Numbered from the stretch's first letter, positions 1 through 9,111 are shown. The stretch is DNA of 64,000 nucleotides from Christiangramia flava JLT2011 (GCF_001951155.1 NZ_CP016359.1:3558001-3622000); one strand, 5' to 3'. The notes: a model not told the origin generated them from the sequence alone. Translations and numbers: made by a program.

Positions 1-1770
1 TTTGGAAGTGGTTCAGGCTTTGGGGATCCACTGCAATCTGGAATTACGGAATATCGTTATGTTAGTGACACAGACCCCAACGACGGGCAGTATGCCATTT
101 CCAGCCAGGTTGGGCAGTACAACACGTCCTGGCACAGCTATTTTCCTTCCACGACCTATTCTGGTGGAAGGGCGCTTATCGTAAATGCCGATTTCACACC
201 TGGCCGTTTTTACCGCAAACAAATTGACGGTCTTTGTGAGAATACCACTTACGAATTCTCTGCATTTATTATGAACGTTTATGATCGCGATAGCGGGATT
301 TGTGAAAATGGCGGAATCCCGAACAACGTGCGTTTCGAGATCTGGGATGAGACCGATGCTGTTCTGTTAAAATCTGGCGATACAGGCGATATCCTTTCTT
401 CTTCTAACCCGCAGTGGACGCAGTATGCACTAACCTTTAGCTCGGAACCCGGGCAGAATTCTGTGATTTTGAAGATGTTCAATAATGGTGAAGGCGGCTG
501 TGGGAATGACCTCGCGATCGATGATATCGTTTTCAGGTCCTGCGGCGATCTTACCACGGTAGAATCGCCCGATACTACAGCTTCTCCCGTGAATCTTTGT
601 GCTGAAGAAACTCCGTATTCCGTAGAATTGAATGCAGCATCAGATAATTCAGTATACGAACAGGTTTTCTACCAGTGGCAACAAAGTAGTGACGGCGAGA
701 ACTGGCAGGATATTCCGGGGGCCAATTCCATACAATATCAAACAACCGCGCTTACAGAAACTCGTTATTTCCGCGTAAAGGCCGCTGAAGATCCTGCAAA
801 TCTTGGCAGTAACGTTTGTAGTTCCGCTTCCGAAGCATTTCAGGTTCAGATCTTTCCAAAACCCGAACCGCCTGAAAGCCTGGGCGATCGTTCGGCCTGT
901 GAAAATGATCCGATTCCGTACCTCGAAGTGAAAGTGGGAACCCATGAAACGGCGAATTGGTATGATGATAATGGCAATTTACTGGCAGCCGGAGTATTGC
1001 GCTATCAGCCTGAAAATGCCGGGATTTTTTATGCGGAAGCCGTGGTAAGCAGCCGTAATTGCCAGCCCAGTGAACGAACAGCTATCCAGCTGGAGATCAC
1101 AGACCTCCCGGAAGTTTCAGATGAAATTACCTATATCTGCCCTGGAACTCTAAAATTACTCGAAGCGGGCGTGAGTGGTTACCAATACCTTTGGAATACG
1201 GGAGCGACCACTGAAACTATTAATATAGCCACGCCCGGGACCTATAGCGTGCGGGTAAGTTCTTCTTCGGAATGTTATATAACCAGGACGATTGTAGTGA
1301 ATACGGTCCCAACACCCGGAATCATTGATGTGGTGACAGATGGATGGGATGTTGAGATCATTCCCATCACCGAGGCTGATTTTTTATACTCGATCGATGG
1401 AATCAATTTTCAGGCTGAAAGCAGATTTGAAAATGTCCCCGGCGGGATTTACACGGCCTACATGAAAGATACCGAAAGCTGCCAGGTTGAAACGCTCACT
1501 TTTGCACACATCGTTTTTCCGGAATATATCACGCCCAACAATGATGGTTATCATGATGTTTTTGAAATCAGGGGAATTGAATTTTTCCCCTCTTCGAACA
1601 TCAGCATTTTTGACCGCTACGGAAAATTACTGAAATCTGGCAGGGGACAGGGCTTCCAGTGGAACGGCACTTTCATCAACAAACCTATGCCGGCAGCTGA
1701 TTACTGGTATTTCATTGAAATTGAAGGATATGGCACCAAAAAAGGCCATTTCTCATTGGTAAGAGATTAA
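1..1770 (+). CDS. T9SS type B sorting domain surface protein (5' end outside window)
   Basis: The reading frame is open from base 1, so only the last 589 residues of a longer secreted protein are visible. The N-terminal part is a beta-rich ectodomain with paired cysteines. Ig-like segments follow (for example FYQWQQSSDGENWQDIPGA, typical of PKD/Ig repeats of Bacteroidota surface proteins). The last ~85 residues match the gliding-motility-associated C-terminal domain: an FPEYITPNNDGYHDVFEI start, an IFDRYGKLL strand, then WNGTFINKPMPAADYWYFIE. In T9SS type B cargo this domain directs export across the outer membrane and retention on the surface. The ATG at 271 is internal and is not taken as the start. 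The ligand or substrate cannot be read from the sequence. The stop overlaps the stop of the convergent gene by four bases (TTAA). Confidence 0.9.
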   Translation, partial: FGSGSGFGDPLQSGITEYRYVSDTDPNDGQYAISSQVGQYNTSWHSYFPSTTYSGGRALIVNADFTPGRFYRKQIDGLCENTTYEFSAFIMNVYDRDSGICENGGIPNNVRFEIWDETDAVLLKSGDTGDILSSSNPQWTQYALTFSSEPGQNSVILKMFNNGEGGCGNDLAIDDIVFRSCGDLTTVESPDTTASPVNLCAEETPYSVELNAASDNSVYEQVFYQWQQSSDGENWQDIPGANSIQYQTTALTETRYFRVKAAEDPANLGSNVCSSASEAFQVQIFPKPEPPESLGDRSACENDPIPYLEVKVGTHETANWYDDNGNLLAAGVLRYQPENAGIFYAEAVVSSRNCQPSERTAIQLEITDLPEVSDEITYICPGTLKLLEAGVSGYQYLWNTGATTETINIATPGTYSVRVSSSSECYITRTIVVNTVPTPGIIDVVTDGWDVEIIPITEADFLYSIDGINFQAESRFENVPGGIYTAYMKDTESCQVETLTFAHIVFPEYITPNNDGYHDVFEIRGIEFFPSSNISIFDRYGKLLKSGRGQGFQWNGTFINKPMPAADYWYFIEIEGYGTKKGHFSLVRD

Positions 1771-2504
1771 TCTTCCAGGATGTATAGTTCTAATTTGCCA
1801 TTTTTGCCGGTTATTATAAAAATATAATCTTTTTGCTCCTTAAAATCGTATTGCTGCCTAATGACCGGTTCAGGTGAATTTCCCAGGAAAACCTGTACTT
1901 CTTTTGAACCCGCTTCAATTCGAGTGCTCATCACTGGCGAGGCATATTTTAGTTTACTGGCCACGTTCTTCGTCTGGTCTTTTCCCGGTTCCTTCAGTGT
2001 AATGGAAATCTCTCCGGTTCCTGCGGCGGCATGAAAAGCCCTTACCGCGGCTGCTCCTTTCTGAAGTTTCACTTTTTCCCGAAACACAAAATAGGAGGGT
2101 AAAAAACCGTTGGCAGTAAAATTTTCGGAGCCTTCAAAAATATAGTGCATTTTGTGCTTAAAAGTTTGTTGATTCACTTCCGAAGAAAGTTCCGGTTTTC
2201 CGAAGACAATAATTGTATAGGCCTGGTTTTTTGCCAGGGCCAGTTCTTTTTGCAGCAAATTCTTAGAATTGGAATGTACCCGAAACTGATATTTTGCCGG
2301 ATGCAACTGCTGAAAATCGGTTTCTATTTCACTGCCAATATTCAGACTTTTGGAAGAAGCTTTATCAGCCTGAATTTCTACTGAAGCGGAAGAATTCATG
2401 GCATTAAAAACCCGAATTTCGGTCTTGTTTTGAGAATAACCAAGCGCGACGGTCAATTCGATCATTAAGAATAATAAAGCGTTAACAGGGCTACTAATTT
2501 TCAT
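1767..2504 (-). CDS. secreted DUF4397-like protein
   Basis: This is a 245-residue protein starting at the ATG whose complement is at 2502-2504. I prefer it to in-frame upstream starts because it gives a clean signal peptide (MKISSPVNALLFLMIELTVALGYSQ). It also overlaps the preceding permease gene by only 11 bases, which suggests translational coupling. Two beta-sandwich stretches begin KTEIRVFNAMNSSASVEI and AAAVRAFHAAAGTGEISITL, the pattern of DUF4397 periplasmic or surface proteins. Function is unknown. It ends in a four-base stop overlap with the T9SS gene on the other strand. No lipobox or T9SS domain is seen, so a periplasmic location is the default inference. Confidence 0.7.
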   Translation of the reverse strand: MKISSPVNALLFLMIELTVALGYSQNKTEIRVFNAMNSSASVEIQADKASSKSLNIGSEIETDFQQLHPAKYQFRVHSNSKNLLQKELALAKNQAYTIIVFGKPELSSEVNQQTFKHKMHYIFEGSENFTANGFLPSYFVFREKVKLQKGAAAVRAFHAAAGTGEISITLKEPGKDQTKNVASKLKYASPVMSTRIEAGSKEVQVFLGNSPEPVIRQQYDFKEQKDYIFIITGKNGKLELYILED

Positions 2505-3807
2505 CTTCAGATTTTTTTTCAGATTGATCATCAGAATCGTTTTTGGAAAAGCTCTTGACCATTGCCGGGCGACCAATAATGATGAGAAGAGCCAGGAATA
2601 TCAGGATTCCCAACTGTACCGGCGCTACGGTGACCAGTCTCGCGATCAGGACAATGAGCACAATGCCAGTCATAATTATTCCCAGCCACGCGAACCATTT
2701 CCATTTTTTCTGAACGTAATTTAATGCGATTATATTCACCGTTCCGAAAGTGATCAGGAAAATCAGGCTTGCAGCTTCTACGAGCGAAGATAATTTCCCG
2801 ATGACGGCCAAAATGGTTGAAAGTACACCGAGCAAAATCACGGCGGCATAAGGCACGTTATTCCGGGTTTTCTGGAAAATACCTGGCAATTCTTTATCAT
2901 CAGCCACTCTTTTAGAGAGATTGGAACTGGAAAACAAGGTAGAATTGATCGCGGCAGCTGTTGCGAAAACCGCCGCAACGGTCATAATGATCAAACCCGG
3001 GGTACCTATTGCTTCACGCGCAGCCATGGAAAGTGAAACCTGTTTTTGTGCAATGATCGCCAGTCCGCCGGCCAGCATAACGGCGCCAATGGCAACCGCA
3101 GCGTAGATTAGAATGACAAAACCCACCGCGAACATGATGGTGGGTTTCAGGATCTTCTTCGGTTTTTTGATCTCATCGTATTCATAAGTCAATAGTTGAA
3201 AGCCTTCGTACGCCATGAAGATGCTGGCCGCACCAATAGGAGCTGACCAAATTGGTCTGGGTTCCAAACCAGAGATCAGTTGTAATTTATCCCAATGCAT
3301 GAACCCGAGTACAGCCAGCCCGATGAGGGCGACCAAATTGAGCGTCACGATTGCAATTTCCACTTTCTTGGTTTTGGTTACCCCGGCAAGATTAAGGCCT
3401 ATTAAACCTGCCATGATTCCAATGGCGCAAAGCCTTGTGATGAGCGGCCCACCATTGAATGAATAAGAAAGATAATGCCCGAAGGCGAAGGCGTATACCG
3501 CCATTGTCAGCACATAACCCAACAGCAGCAACCAGGATAGACTCCCAGCAATCCCTTCTTTATCAACTTCTCTCAAATAGGTAAATGCACCGCCGCTCTC
3601 TTCAAATTTATTGGCAAGAACTACATAGCAATAAGCACTGGAAGCTGCGATAATACCGCTAATGATAAAACTTAGCCAGGCCCATTGTCCTGAAACCGAT
3701 ACCACCACGCCGAGTGCCGTATAAATTCCGCCGCCAACCATTCCGCCGGCGGCCAGGGCCCAGACCGAAGGCCAGCCCAGATTTCCGGAAGAGGAATCTT
3801 TAGACAT
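2494..3807 (-). CDS. APC-superfamily amino acid permease
   Basis: The 437-residue integral inner-membrane protein has about 12 hydrophobic segments. The first helix carries the glycine-rich APC signature (AAGGMVGGGIYTALG), where the substrate carboxylate binds in this fold. A charged cytoplasmic loop (YDEIKKPKKILKPT) follows TM6, as in APC transporters, and the tail is highly charged (KNDSDDQSEKKSEDEN). The family imports or exchanges amino acids, driven by protons or antiport; the substrate is not predictable here. The gene is upstream of, and overlaps, the DUF4397 gene. A microprotein gene with its own terminator lies upstream, so this gene probably has a separate promoter in 3808-3897, although I see no consensus there. 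Confidence 0.85.
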   Translation of the reverse strand: MSKDSSSGNLGWPSVWALAAGGMVGGGIYTALGVVVSVSGQWAWLSFIISGIIAASSAYCYVVLANKFEESGGAFTYLREVDKEGIAGSLSWLLLLGYVLTMAVYAFAFGHYLSYSFNGGPLITRLCAIGIMAGLIGLNLAGVTKTKKVEIAIVTLNLVALIGLAVLGFMHWDKLQLISGLEPRPIWSAPIGAASIFMAYEGFQLLTYEYDEIKKPKKILKPTIMFAVGFVILIYAAVAIGAVMLAGGLAIIAQKQVSLSMAAREAIGTPGLIIMTVAAVFATAAAINSTLFSSSNLSKRVADDKELPGIFQKTRNNVPYAAVILLGVLSTILAVIGKLSSLVEAASLIFLITFGTVNIIALNYVQKKWKWFAWLGIIMTGIVLIVLIARLVTVAPVQLGILIFLALLIIIGRPAMVKSFSKNDSDDQSEKKSEDEN

Positions 3808-3897
3808 TTCGATAAAATTTGGTTAGTACCACTAAATTAGGGCGATTTGGAAGGAAACGGTTTAAAAGTCCCGTTAAGATTGCCCTAAAAATTGTAA

Positions 3898-3924
3898 AAT
3901 AAAAAGCCACCCTTTGGAGGTGGC
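3898..3924 (-). terminator. Rho-independent terminator of the 31-aa gene
   Basis: Read on the minus strand, a GCCACC stem with loop TCCAAAG pairs with GGTGGC (3906-3924) and is followed by TTTTTATTTT (3905-3896). It lies 29 bases past the stop of the 31-codon gene at 3954-4049. That argues the microprotein gene is a real minus-strand transcript, separate from the permease below it. Confidence 0.75.
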
Positions 3925-3953
3925 CTGAACATAATGTGATGTACCCGGAAAAC

Positions 3954-4049
3954 CTATTTCTTGGTTTTTCCTGGCTGTTGTTTTTGCTTTGGAGTCTGCT
4001 TCTGTTGCTGGCTCTTCTGCTCCTTCGGCGATTTTTTCTCTTGTGCCAT
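3954..4049 (-). CDS. 31-residue Lys/Gln-rich basic microprotein
   Basis: This short frame reads MAQEKKSPKEQKSQQQK, continues with more Q/K/P residues and ends GKTKK before TAG. It has no hydrophobic segment and is strongly basic and probably disordered. It may bind nucleic acid or the ribosome, but this is only inferred from composition. Support for it being a gene: it has an ATG, an uninterrupted frame, a compositional bias unlike random DNA, and a good intrinsic terminator 29 bases downstream on the same strand. The opposite-strand frame through the same bases (80 codons, Leu/Phe-rich) is best read as its shadow. It is divergent from cysE. Confidence 0.6.
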   Translation of the reverse strand: MAQEKKSPKEQKSQQQKQTPKQKQQPGKTKK

Positions 4050-4216
4050 TTTTATCAGATTTATTGTTACTCTAATTTACTTCAACCAGGCAGTTTCTTG
4101 AATATGGCTTGGCTGTTTTTTAACGAAGAATTAGCGTATTGGTTAAAATCTCAAGCCTTTCTGCGTAAGAGATTGTAATTAGAATTCTCTAAATTTGATC
4201 TTTCAAGAATTCAGCT

Positions 4217-5008
4217 ATGGAGATGGAAAGAATCATCAAGGAAATTGAGAGGCAGAAGAACGTTCCCAATCTCAATTTCAGCATCAAGGAAAAAACCGAA
4301 GATTTTACCCGGAAACTTTTCTATACGTTATTTGACCGCCAGACAGAAGTGGCCAATAACATCATGGAACTGGGCAAAGATTTTGAAGTTCTGGCCAAAC
4401 TGGTTTGCTGGGAACCCGGTTCTCCCTGCCAGGACATCTGGAAAGACTATCTTCAGAAGTTGCCTGAAATCCTGGAAAAACTGAATTATGACGCCCGAGC
4501 GATCGCTGAAAATGATCCTGCAGCCAATTCAGTAGAAGAAGTATACCTCTCGTATCCCGGATTTTTTGCCATCGCGGTGTACCGGCTCAGCCATGAATTC
4601 TATAAATTCGGATTGCCGCTCGTACCACGACTGATGACCGAATGTGCTCACCGGCTTACCGGAACCGATATTAACCCGGGAGCGAAAATTGGGAATTCGT
4701 TCTTTATAGATCACGCCACGGGTGTGGTAATAGGCGAAACTGCCATCATCGAGGATAACGTGAAGATCTACCAGGGTGTAACACTGGGCGCACTTTATGT
4801 GGACAGCTCGCTCAAAAACATCAAGCGGCACCCTACGATTAAAAGCAATGTCACCATTTACGCGAATGCCACCATTCTAGGAGGAGAGACCGTCATAGGA
4901 GAAAATAGCATTATTGGAGGGAATGTGTGGTTAACAAAATCTGTTCCCGCCAATTCCATGGTTTCACACCAGCCACAAATAAGCATTAAAAATACCGTCA
5001 ATGAATAA
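4217..5008 (+). CDS. cysE: serine O-acetyltransferase
   Basis: The 263-residue enzyme transfers acetyl from acetyl-CoA to L-serine to make O-acetylserine, the first committed step of cysteine synthesis in the cytoplasm. It has an N-terminal helical region, then a left-handed beta-helix of hexapeptide repeats from about residue 150 ([20 protein letters not shown]). The catalytic histidine is about residue 166 in [10 protein letters not shown], with a partner histidine near 127 (YRLSHEFY). The C-terminus lacks the Ile that often mediates CysK binding in enteric enzymes and ends TVNE. It overlaps cysM by eight bases, so the pair is co-translated. A TAAATTTG -7 element at 4190-4197 sits 20 bases before the ATG; I see no well-spaced -33 box. 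Confidence 0.93.
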   Translation: MEMERIIKEIERQKNVPNLNFSIKEKTEDFTRKLFYTLFDRQTEVANNIMELGKDFEVLAKLVCWEPGSPCQDIWKDYLQKLPEILEKLNYDARAIAENDPAANSVEEVYLSYPGFFAIAVYRLSHEFYKFGLPLVPRLMTECAHRLTGTDINPGAKIGNSFFIDHATGVVIGETAIIEDNVKIYQGVTLGALYVDSSLKNIKRHPTIKSNVTIYANATILGGETVIGENSIIGGNVWLTKSVPANSMVSHQPQISIKNTVNE

Positions 5009-5888
5009 TTCAGTTCTCGATTTAGTTGGAAATACCCCGTTGGTAAAAGCCAAAAGACTGCTCGATAATCCCAAAGTGGAGCTTTATTTTAAGCTGGAAG
5101 GTCAAAATCCTGGTGGAAGCGTGAAAGATCGTGCAGCCTATAACATGATCAAAAGTGCCCTGGAACGCGGAGATATTGATAAGAATACCAAACTTATTGA
5201 AGCGACCAGCGGAAACACCGGTATCGCATTGGCCATGATCGCGGGAATCTTTGGGCTGAACATTGAGCTGGTGATGCCCGAGAATTCTACCATCGAACGC
5301 GTTCAAACCATGGAAGCATACGGGGCGAAAGTGATCCTGACCGATGCAGAGATTGGTATTGAAGGTTCCAGGGATTATGCGGAAGAGAAAATGGCAACCG
5401 GTAATTATTTTATGCTGAATCAGTTTGCCAATGATGATAACTGGCAGGCTCATTATAAAACTACCGGACCCGAAATATGGAGAGATACCAATCAGAAAAT
5501 CACTCATTTTGTCTCATCCATGGGAACTACCGGGACGATCATGGGTACCAGTACTTTTTTAAAGGAACAATCTGCGGAAGTGCAGATCGTTGGTGTGCAG
5601 CCGGGAGATGGAGCTAGAATTCCGGGGATCAGGAAATGGCCACAGGAATATCTTCCGAAGATCTTTAAACCCGAAAAAGTAGACCAGGTGATCGAAGTCA
5701 CGGAGGAGGAAGCGGTAAAAATGACCAGGAGACTGGCAGAAGAAGAAGGCATTTTCGCCGGAATGAGTAGTGGTGGAGCTGCTGCTGCTGCCGTAAAACT
5801 GGCCAACAGCCTGGAAAGCGGTCTTATTGTAAGCATTGTTTGTGATCGAGGGGATCGATACCTGTCTTCAGACCTGTTTAAAAAATAA
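5001..5888 (+). CDS. cysM: cysteine synthase (O-acetylserine sulfhydrylase, CysM type)
   Basis: The 295-residue PLP enzyme of fold type II replaces the acetyl group of O-acetylserine with sulfide (or thiosulfate in CysM) to give cysteine. The PLP lysine is K42 in [11 protein letters not shown]. The substrate loop is [10 protein letters not shown], and the phosphate-binding loop is [11 protein letters not shown]. The C-terminal [14 protein letters not shown] serine loop is also present. The length and the [11 protein letters not shown] block resemble CysM more than CysK. It is the second gene of the cysE-cysM unit. No T-box or other leader control is visible. Downstream lies the large inverted repeat at 5899-6021. 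Confidence 0.92.
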   Translation: MNNSVLDLVGNTPLVKAKRLLDNPKVELYFKLEGQNPGGSVKDRAAYNMIKSALERGDIDKNTKLIEATSGNTGIALAMIAGIFGLNIELVMPENSTIERVQTMEAYGAKVILTDAEIGIEGSRDYAEEKMATGNYFMLNQFANDDNWQAHYKTTGPEIWRDTNQKITHFVSSMGTTGTIMGTSTFLKEQSAEVQIVGVQPGDGARIPGIRKWPQEYLPKIFKPEKVDQVIEVTEEEAVKMTRRLAEEEGIFAGMSSGGAAAAAVKLANSLESGLIVSIVCDRGDRYLSSDLFKK

Positions 5889-5898
5889 ACCTCCAAAA

Positions 5899-6021
5899 TG
5901 AAAGAGACTGCCTGAAATCTCGAAAATACCATTCACATTGCAGGATGTACTTTTCAACTAACCATTCTGCGAAACGTTTGGAAGGAAGTGGAATTTTTCT
6001 GAGGTAGGACAGTCTCTTTCA
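5899..6021. repeat. large imperfect inverted repeat between convergent genes
   Basis: The ends TGAAAGAGACTGCCT (5899-5913) and AGGACAGTCTCTTTCA (6006-6021) are inverted copies with one inserted base. Inner sequences (CTC-GAAAATACCATTC against CTCAGAAAAATTCCACTTC on the complement) continue the pairing weakly, so the whole ~120 bases can form one long hairpin. It lies between the stops of cysM and the convergent PepSY-like gene. It could be a bidirectional terminator or a non-autonomous palindromic element. No target-site duplication was recognised. Confidence 0.55.
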
Positions 6022-6029
6022 CGATTCAA

Positions 6030-6599
6030 TCAGGGTTTGTTTTGAGCAAGGCCAATATCGCCCAATCTTGAATCGTATTTTGGCGTGATGACCAGGCGGT
6101 CTTTCATTGACCCTTTCTGGATATGGATCACGTATTTTTCCTTTACGATCTCATCTTTGCGACTGGTTGCCAGGTATTTGTTCTGAACGACAGACCAGTT
6201 TCGGTAGTTATGCTGAACCTGCTCGGTCACAGCTTTGGGTAAAGGCAGATCGCGAAACTTCTGAAAGGTCTTGACGAGCTCTCCATTTTTGTCGTATTGA
6301 GCTTTCAGGGAACCTCTGGAACTGGAAAATAGAACCATGACCTGATCGAAATTTTCGGTTTTGTTCAACCGAAGGAATTCGTGGATATCAAAATTTTCCT
6401 TTAGAAAACGAATAGCGTTATTTTCAAACTGGTTGGAATACGCTTCAGAGATGCGAAGATTGCCATTTCCGTAGTCTTCGAAGATTACCTTGGCGGAAGG
6501 AACGAAGGTCAACTCGGTTTCTTCCAGCTCAATCACGTGCTGCGAATAGGCGGCAAGCGCCCACCCGATCATCAAACTGTACATTAGAATCCTTTTCAT
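6030..6599 (-). CDS. secreted PepSY-like hypothetical protein
   Basis: The 189-residue protein has a signal peptide (MKRILMYSLMIGWALAAYSQ) and then a mixed alpha/beta body. The segment GSLKAQYDKNGELVKTFQKF followed by LPLPKAVTEQVQHNYRNW resembles one repeat of the putative-beta-lactamase-inhibitor-like PepSY-like family (PF11396) common in Bacteroidota envelopes. A match to that family is my inference from pattern only. It is monocistronic between the inverted repeat and the Crp gene. Predicted location is periplasmic. A distant paralogue-like lipoprotein is at 60878-61345. Confidence 0.6.
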   Translation of the reverse strand: MKRILMYSLMIGWALAAYSQHVIELEETELTFVPSAKVIFEDYGNGNLRISEAYSNQFENNAIRFLKENFDIHEFLRLNKTENFDQVMVLFSSSRGSLKAQYDKNGELVKTFQKFRDLPLPKAVTEQVQHNYRNWSVVQNKYLATSRKDEIVKEKYVIHIQKGSMKDRLVITPKYDSRLGDIGLAQNKP

Positions 6600-6690
6600 T
6601 TGGCTTAAGATTAATTGGTGAATAAATACCTTCCGAAGTTATCATGTAAGGCTAATTTTGAAAACTACTCAGGTAGCAGATAGCGCAATT

Positions 6691-7404
6691 TTAAGAATTG
6701 CCCGAGTGTATCTTTAATTCCTTCAACAACAAATCCATATTCATAATTTTGATCCGGTTCCGGGTGATCTGGATGGCGCCTTTTTTCTTCAGCGTTTGCA
6801 GGTAACGATTGACCACAGCCCTGGTACTTCCAACCATACTGGCCAGTTCTTTATTGGGCAGATTATCGATGAGTTCCAACTGATGATTCCTCTCATTGAT
6901 ATTGGAAAGGATAAGCTGAAGCAACCTGGTGGAAAGATCGGTAAAAATAAGTTCCGAAGCGGTTTTTTCCAGTTTTCGCATCATCTTGGCAGCATATTGC
7001 AGGAACATGGGGTAAAATTGCGGTTGCTGCTGCATCCATCTGCGCAATTCGTCCATCCTGATCGCCAGAACTTTGGTGGAATCCAGGCATTCGTAGTACA
7101 CACGGTGTTTATCGCCATCGAACAGGCAAAAAACATCAAAAACATCCCCTTTGCTCAACAAAAACAGCGTGTGCTCTTTCAGGCTATTTTCGGCCAGGCG
7201 ATACATTTTAACCCTTCCGCGGCAAATGATGTAAAAATGAAACAGGAACTTTTTGCGGTTCAGTATGCAGGTATTCTTGGTCCAGAGTTCTTCGCGGAAG
7301 GATAAAAGCAGTTCTTTCCAGTGCTCTTCCCCGAGATTTCTGAAAAATTCACAGGAATCCAGCACCGGTTTGTATCGAATATATAAAGCTTCTGAAGTGT
7401 TCAA
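6691..7404 (-). CDS. Crp/Fnr-family transcriptional regulator
   Basis: The 237-residue protein has an N-terminal cyclic-nucleotide-binding-type beta-barrel (residues ~15-130) and a C-terminal winged helix-turn-helix (LPNKELASMVGSTRAVVNRYLQTLKKKGAI). No Fnr-type cysteine cluster is present, and the barrel lacks a clear cAMP phosphate cassette, so its ligand is unknown. The start must be TTG at 7404 or a later non-ATG codon. An in-frame stop lies five codons upstream, and the first ATG is about residue 67, inside the barrel. It is divergent from the helicase gene with 192 bases between them, so it could act on either gene. Confidence 0.82.
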   Translation of the reverse strand: MNTSEALYIRYKPVLDSCEFFRNLGEEHWKELLLSFREELWTKNTCILNRKKFLFHFYIICRGRVKMYRLAENSLKEHTLFLLSKGDVFDVFCLFDGDKHRVYYECLDSTKVLAIRMDELRRWMQQQPQFYPMFLQYAAKMMRKLEKTASELIFTDLSTRLLQLILSNINERNHQLELIDNLPNKELASMVGSTRAVVNRYLQTLKKKGAIQITRNRIKIMNMDLLLKELKIHSGNS

Positions 7405-7537
7405 TTTCCGCCCGTTTTAGGATGTATGCATTTCCGGGGGAGTGCTTTACGGTTAAGTTAAGGAGAGAGCTGGTAGCAAAGCCCTGTAAATTTAATCATA
7501 AAGTTTTACTTCGAGGGCTGAATCTTGCAACATTAAT

Positions 7538-7569
7538 TTTGAGTAAACCTGAAAAATCCTTTATTTTTG
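7538..7569 (+). promoter_or_regulatory. Bacteroidota-type promoter of the helicase gene
   Basis: TTTG at 7538-7541, a 20-base spacer and TATTTTTG at 7562-7569 match the TTTG/TAnnTTTG consensus of the Bacteroidota primary sigma factor. Transcription would start near 7575. This supports the ATG at 7597 rather than the in-frame ATG at 7567, which lies inside the -7 box. Confidence 0.75.
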
Positions 7570-7596
7570 CAAAATTGCTTACTTATAAAGGTATAT

Positions 7597-9111
7597 ATGG
7601 CGTCAGAAACATTCGGAATTGAAGAAAAGAAAGTAGACAAGCAACTGTATGATTATCAGAAAAAGGATATAAATAAAATATTCGGGGTAATCGAGGAGCA
7701 CCCTGAAAAGTACAACCTTCTGTACCAGCTGCCTACAGGCGGTGGAAAAACGGTGATCTTTTCCCAGATCACCCGCGAATATATTCAGCGAACCAACAAA
7801 AAAGTACTGATTCTTACTCACCGTATCGAGCTGTGTAAGCAAACTTCCAAGATGCTTACCGGTTTTGGTGTGCGCAATAAGATCATCAACAGTAAGGTGA
7901 AGGAATTGCCAGACCAGGATGAGTACATGTGTTTTGTAGCGATGGTGGAAACGCTGAACAATCGCCTGAACGACGAAAAACTGGAAATTGAAGACATAGG
8001 ACTGGTGATCATTGATGAGGCGCATTATAATTCTTTCCGAAAGTTGTTCAAGTTCTTCGAGAAGTGTTTTATCATGGGCGTTACCGCGACTCCGTTGAGT
8101 TCAAACATCAAGTTACCCATGAAAGACAACTATCGCGAACTTATCGTGGGGGATTCTATCAATTCCCTTATTGATAAAGGTTTCCTGGCGCGTGCAAATA
8201 TTTACAGCTATAATGTAGGACTTACCAATCTGAAGGTCGGGATGAATGGTGATTATACCGTAAAATCTTCGGAAGAGCTCTATTCCAATTACAGCATGCA
8301 GGAGAAACTCCTGAATGCCTATTACGAACGTTCCAATGGGAAAAAGACGCTGATCTTCAATAATGGTATCAACACTTCCGTAGAAGTATACCATACCTTT
8401 AAGAATGCGGGACTTCCCATCAGGCACCTGGATAATACTACCAGTAAGCAGGATCGGAAAGAGATCCTGAAATGGTTTAAACATACACCTGATGCTATTG
8501 TGACTTCGGTAAGTATTCTTACCACCGGTTTTGATGAACCTACCGTGGAAACAATCATCCTTAACAGGGCCACCAAATCGCTTACGCTGTATTTCCAAAT
8601 GATCGGGCGTGGATCTCGTATTTTGAAAAATAAAGATGAGTTTACCGTTATTGATCTTGGTAATAATATGGCTCGTTTTGGCCACTGGAGCAGCCCGGTA
8701 GACTGGAAACAGATCTTCCGTTCTCCTGATTTCTATTTTGAAAATCTATTGAGTGATGAAGAGATCGAGCGCGAATTCCAGTATGAGATGCCTCCGGAAA
8801 TTCGAGAGAAATTTGCCAATTCTGAAGTCGTTAGCTTTAACGTGGAAGAGGCTTATGACGAGGTGATCAAACGCGGACTCAAATCGAAGACGGTCCTGGA
8901 GTGGTCTATGGAACAGCACGTGAAAATGTGTGTGGAGAACAGTGAAGACGTTTTTGATGCACGCATCCTCGCTAAGGAGCTGAAAGACGATATTTCCTCA
9001 AGGATCAAGCAATATTCCTACTGCATCAGTAAAAGCACGAAGAATTACCGCGACTGGCTGGAAGAGGATTATTCCCGGAAACTAAGAATGCAGATCAATA
9101 AAGAATTTTAA
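7597..9111 (+). CDS. superfamily 2 DEAD/DEAH-box helicase
   Basis: The 504-residue protein carries the SF2 motifs in order: a Q-like YDYQKKDI, Walker A LPTGGGKT, Ia LTHRIEL, II VIIDEAH, III GVTATP. Domain 2 follows with KTLIFNNGI, ILTTGFDEP and QMIGRGSR (motif VI arginines). A C-terminal extension of ~110 residues has no recognised domain. The family includes RecG/UvrB-like and restriction-type translocases. This one stands alone, with no nuclease or methyltransferase partner nearby, so a housekeeping RNA or DNA remodelling role is more likely than restriction. The start is placed at 7597 from the promoter position. Its stop overlaps that of the penicillin-binding protein by four bases (TTAA). 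Confidence 0.88.
   Translation: MASETFGIEEKKVDKQLYDYQKKDINKIFGVIEEHPEKYNLLYQLPTGGGKTVIFSQITREYIQRTNKKVLILTHRIELCKQTSKMLTGFGVRNKIINSKVKELPDQDEYMCFVAMVETLNNRLNDEKLEIEDIGLVIIDEAHYNSFRKLFKFFEKCFIMGVTATPLSSNIKLPMKDNYRELIVGDSINSLIDKGFLARANIYSYNVGLTNLKVGMNGDYTVKSSEELYSNYSMQEKLLNAYYERSNGKKTLIFNNGINTSVEVYHTFKNAGLPIRHLDNTTSKQDRKEILKWFKHTPDAIVTSVSILTTGFDEPTVETIILNRATKSLTLYFQMIGRGSRILKNKDEFTVIDLGNNMARFGHWSSPVDWKQIFRSPDFYFENLLSDEEIEREFQYEMPPEIREKFANSEVVSFNVEEAYDEVIKRGLKSKTVLEWSMEQHVKMCVENSEDVFDARILAKELKDDISSRIKQYSYCISKSTKNYRDWLEEDYSRKLRMQINKEF

Noticed and set aside
3936..4178. Leu/Phe-rich 80-codon plus-strand frame
   Set aside because: It is best explained as the antisense shadow of the 31-codon minus-strand gene, which has the terminator; its composition (poly-Leu/Phe at first, then mixed) and lack of a promoter do not support coding.
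7603..8025. 140-codon minus-strand frame inside the helicase gene
   Set aside because: Shadow of the helicase, whose SF2 motifs are continuous on the plus strand.
7597..9111. Helicase as part of a defence island
   Set aside because: Neighbours are a Crp regulator and a penicillin-binding protein; no nuclease, methylase or other defence gene is present.
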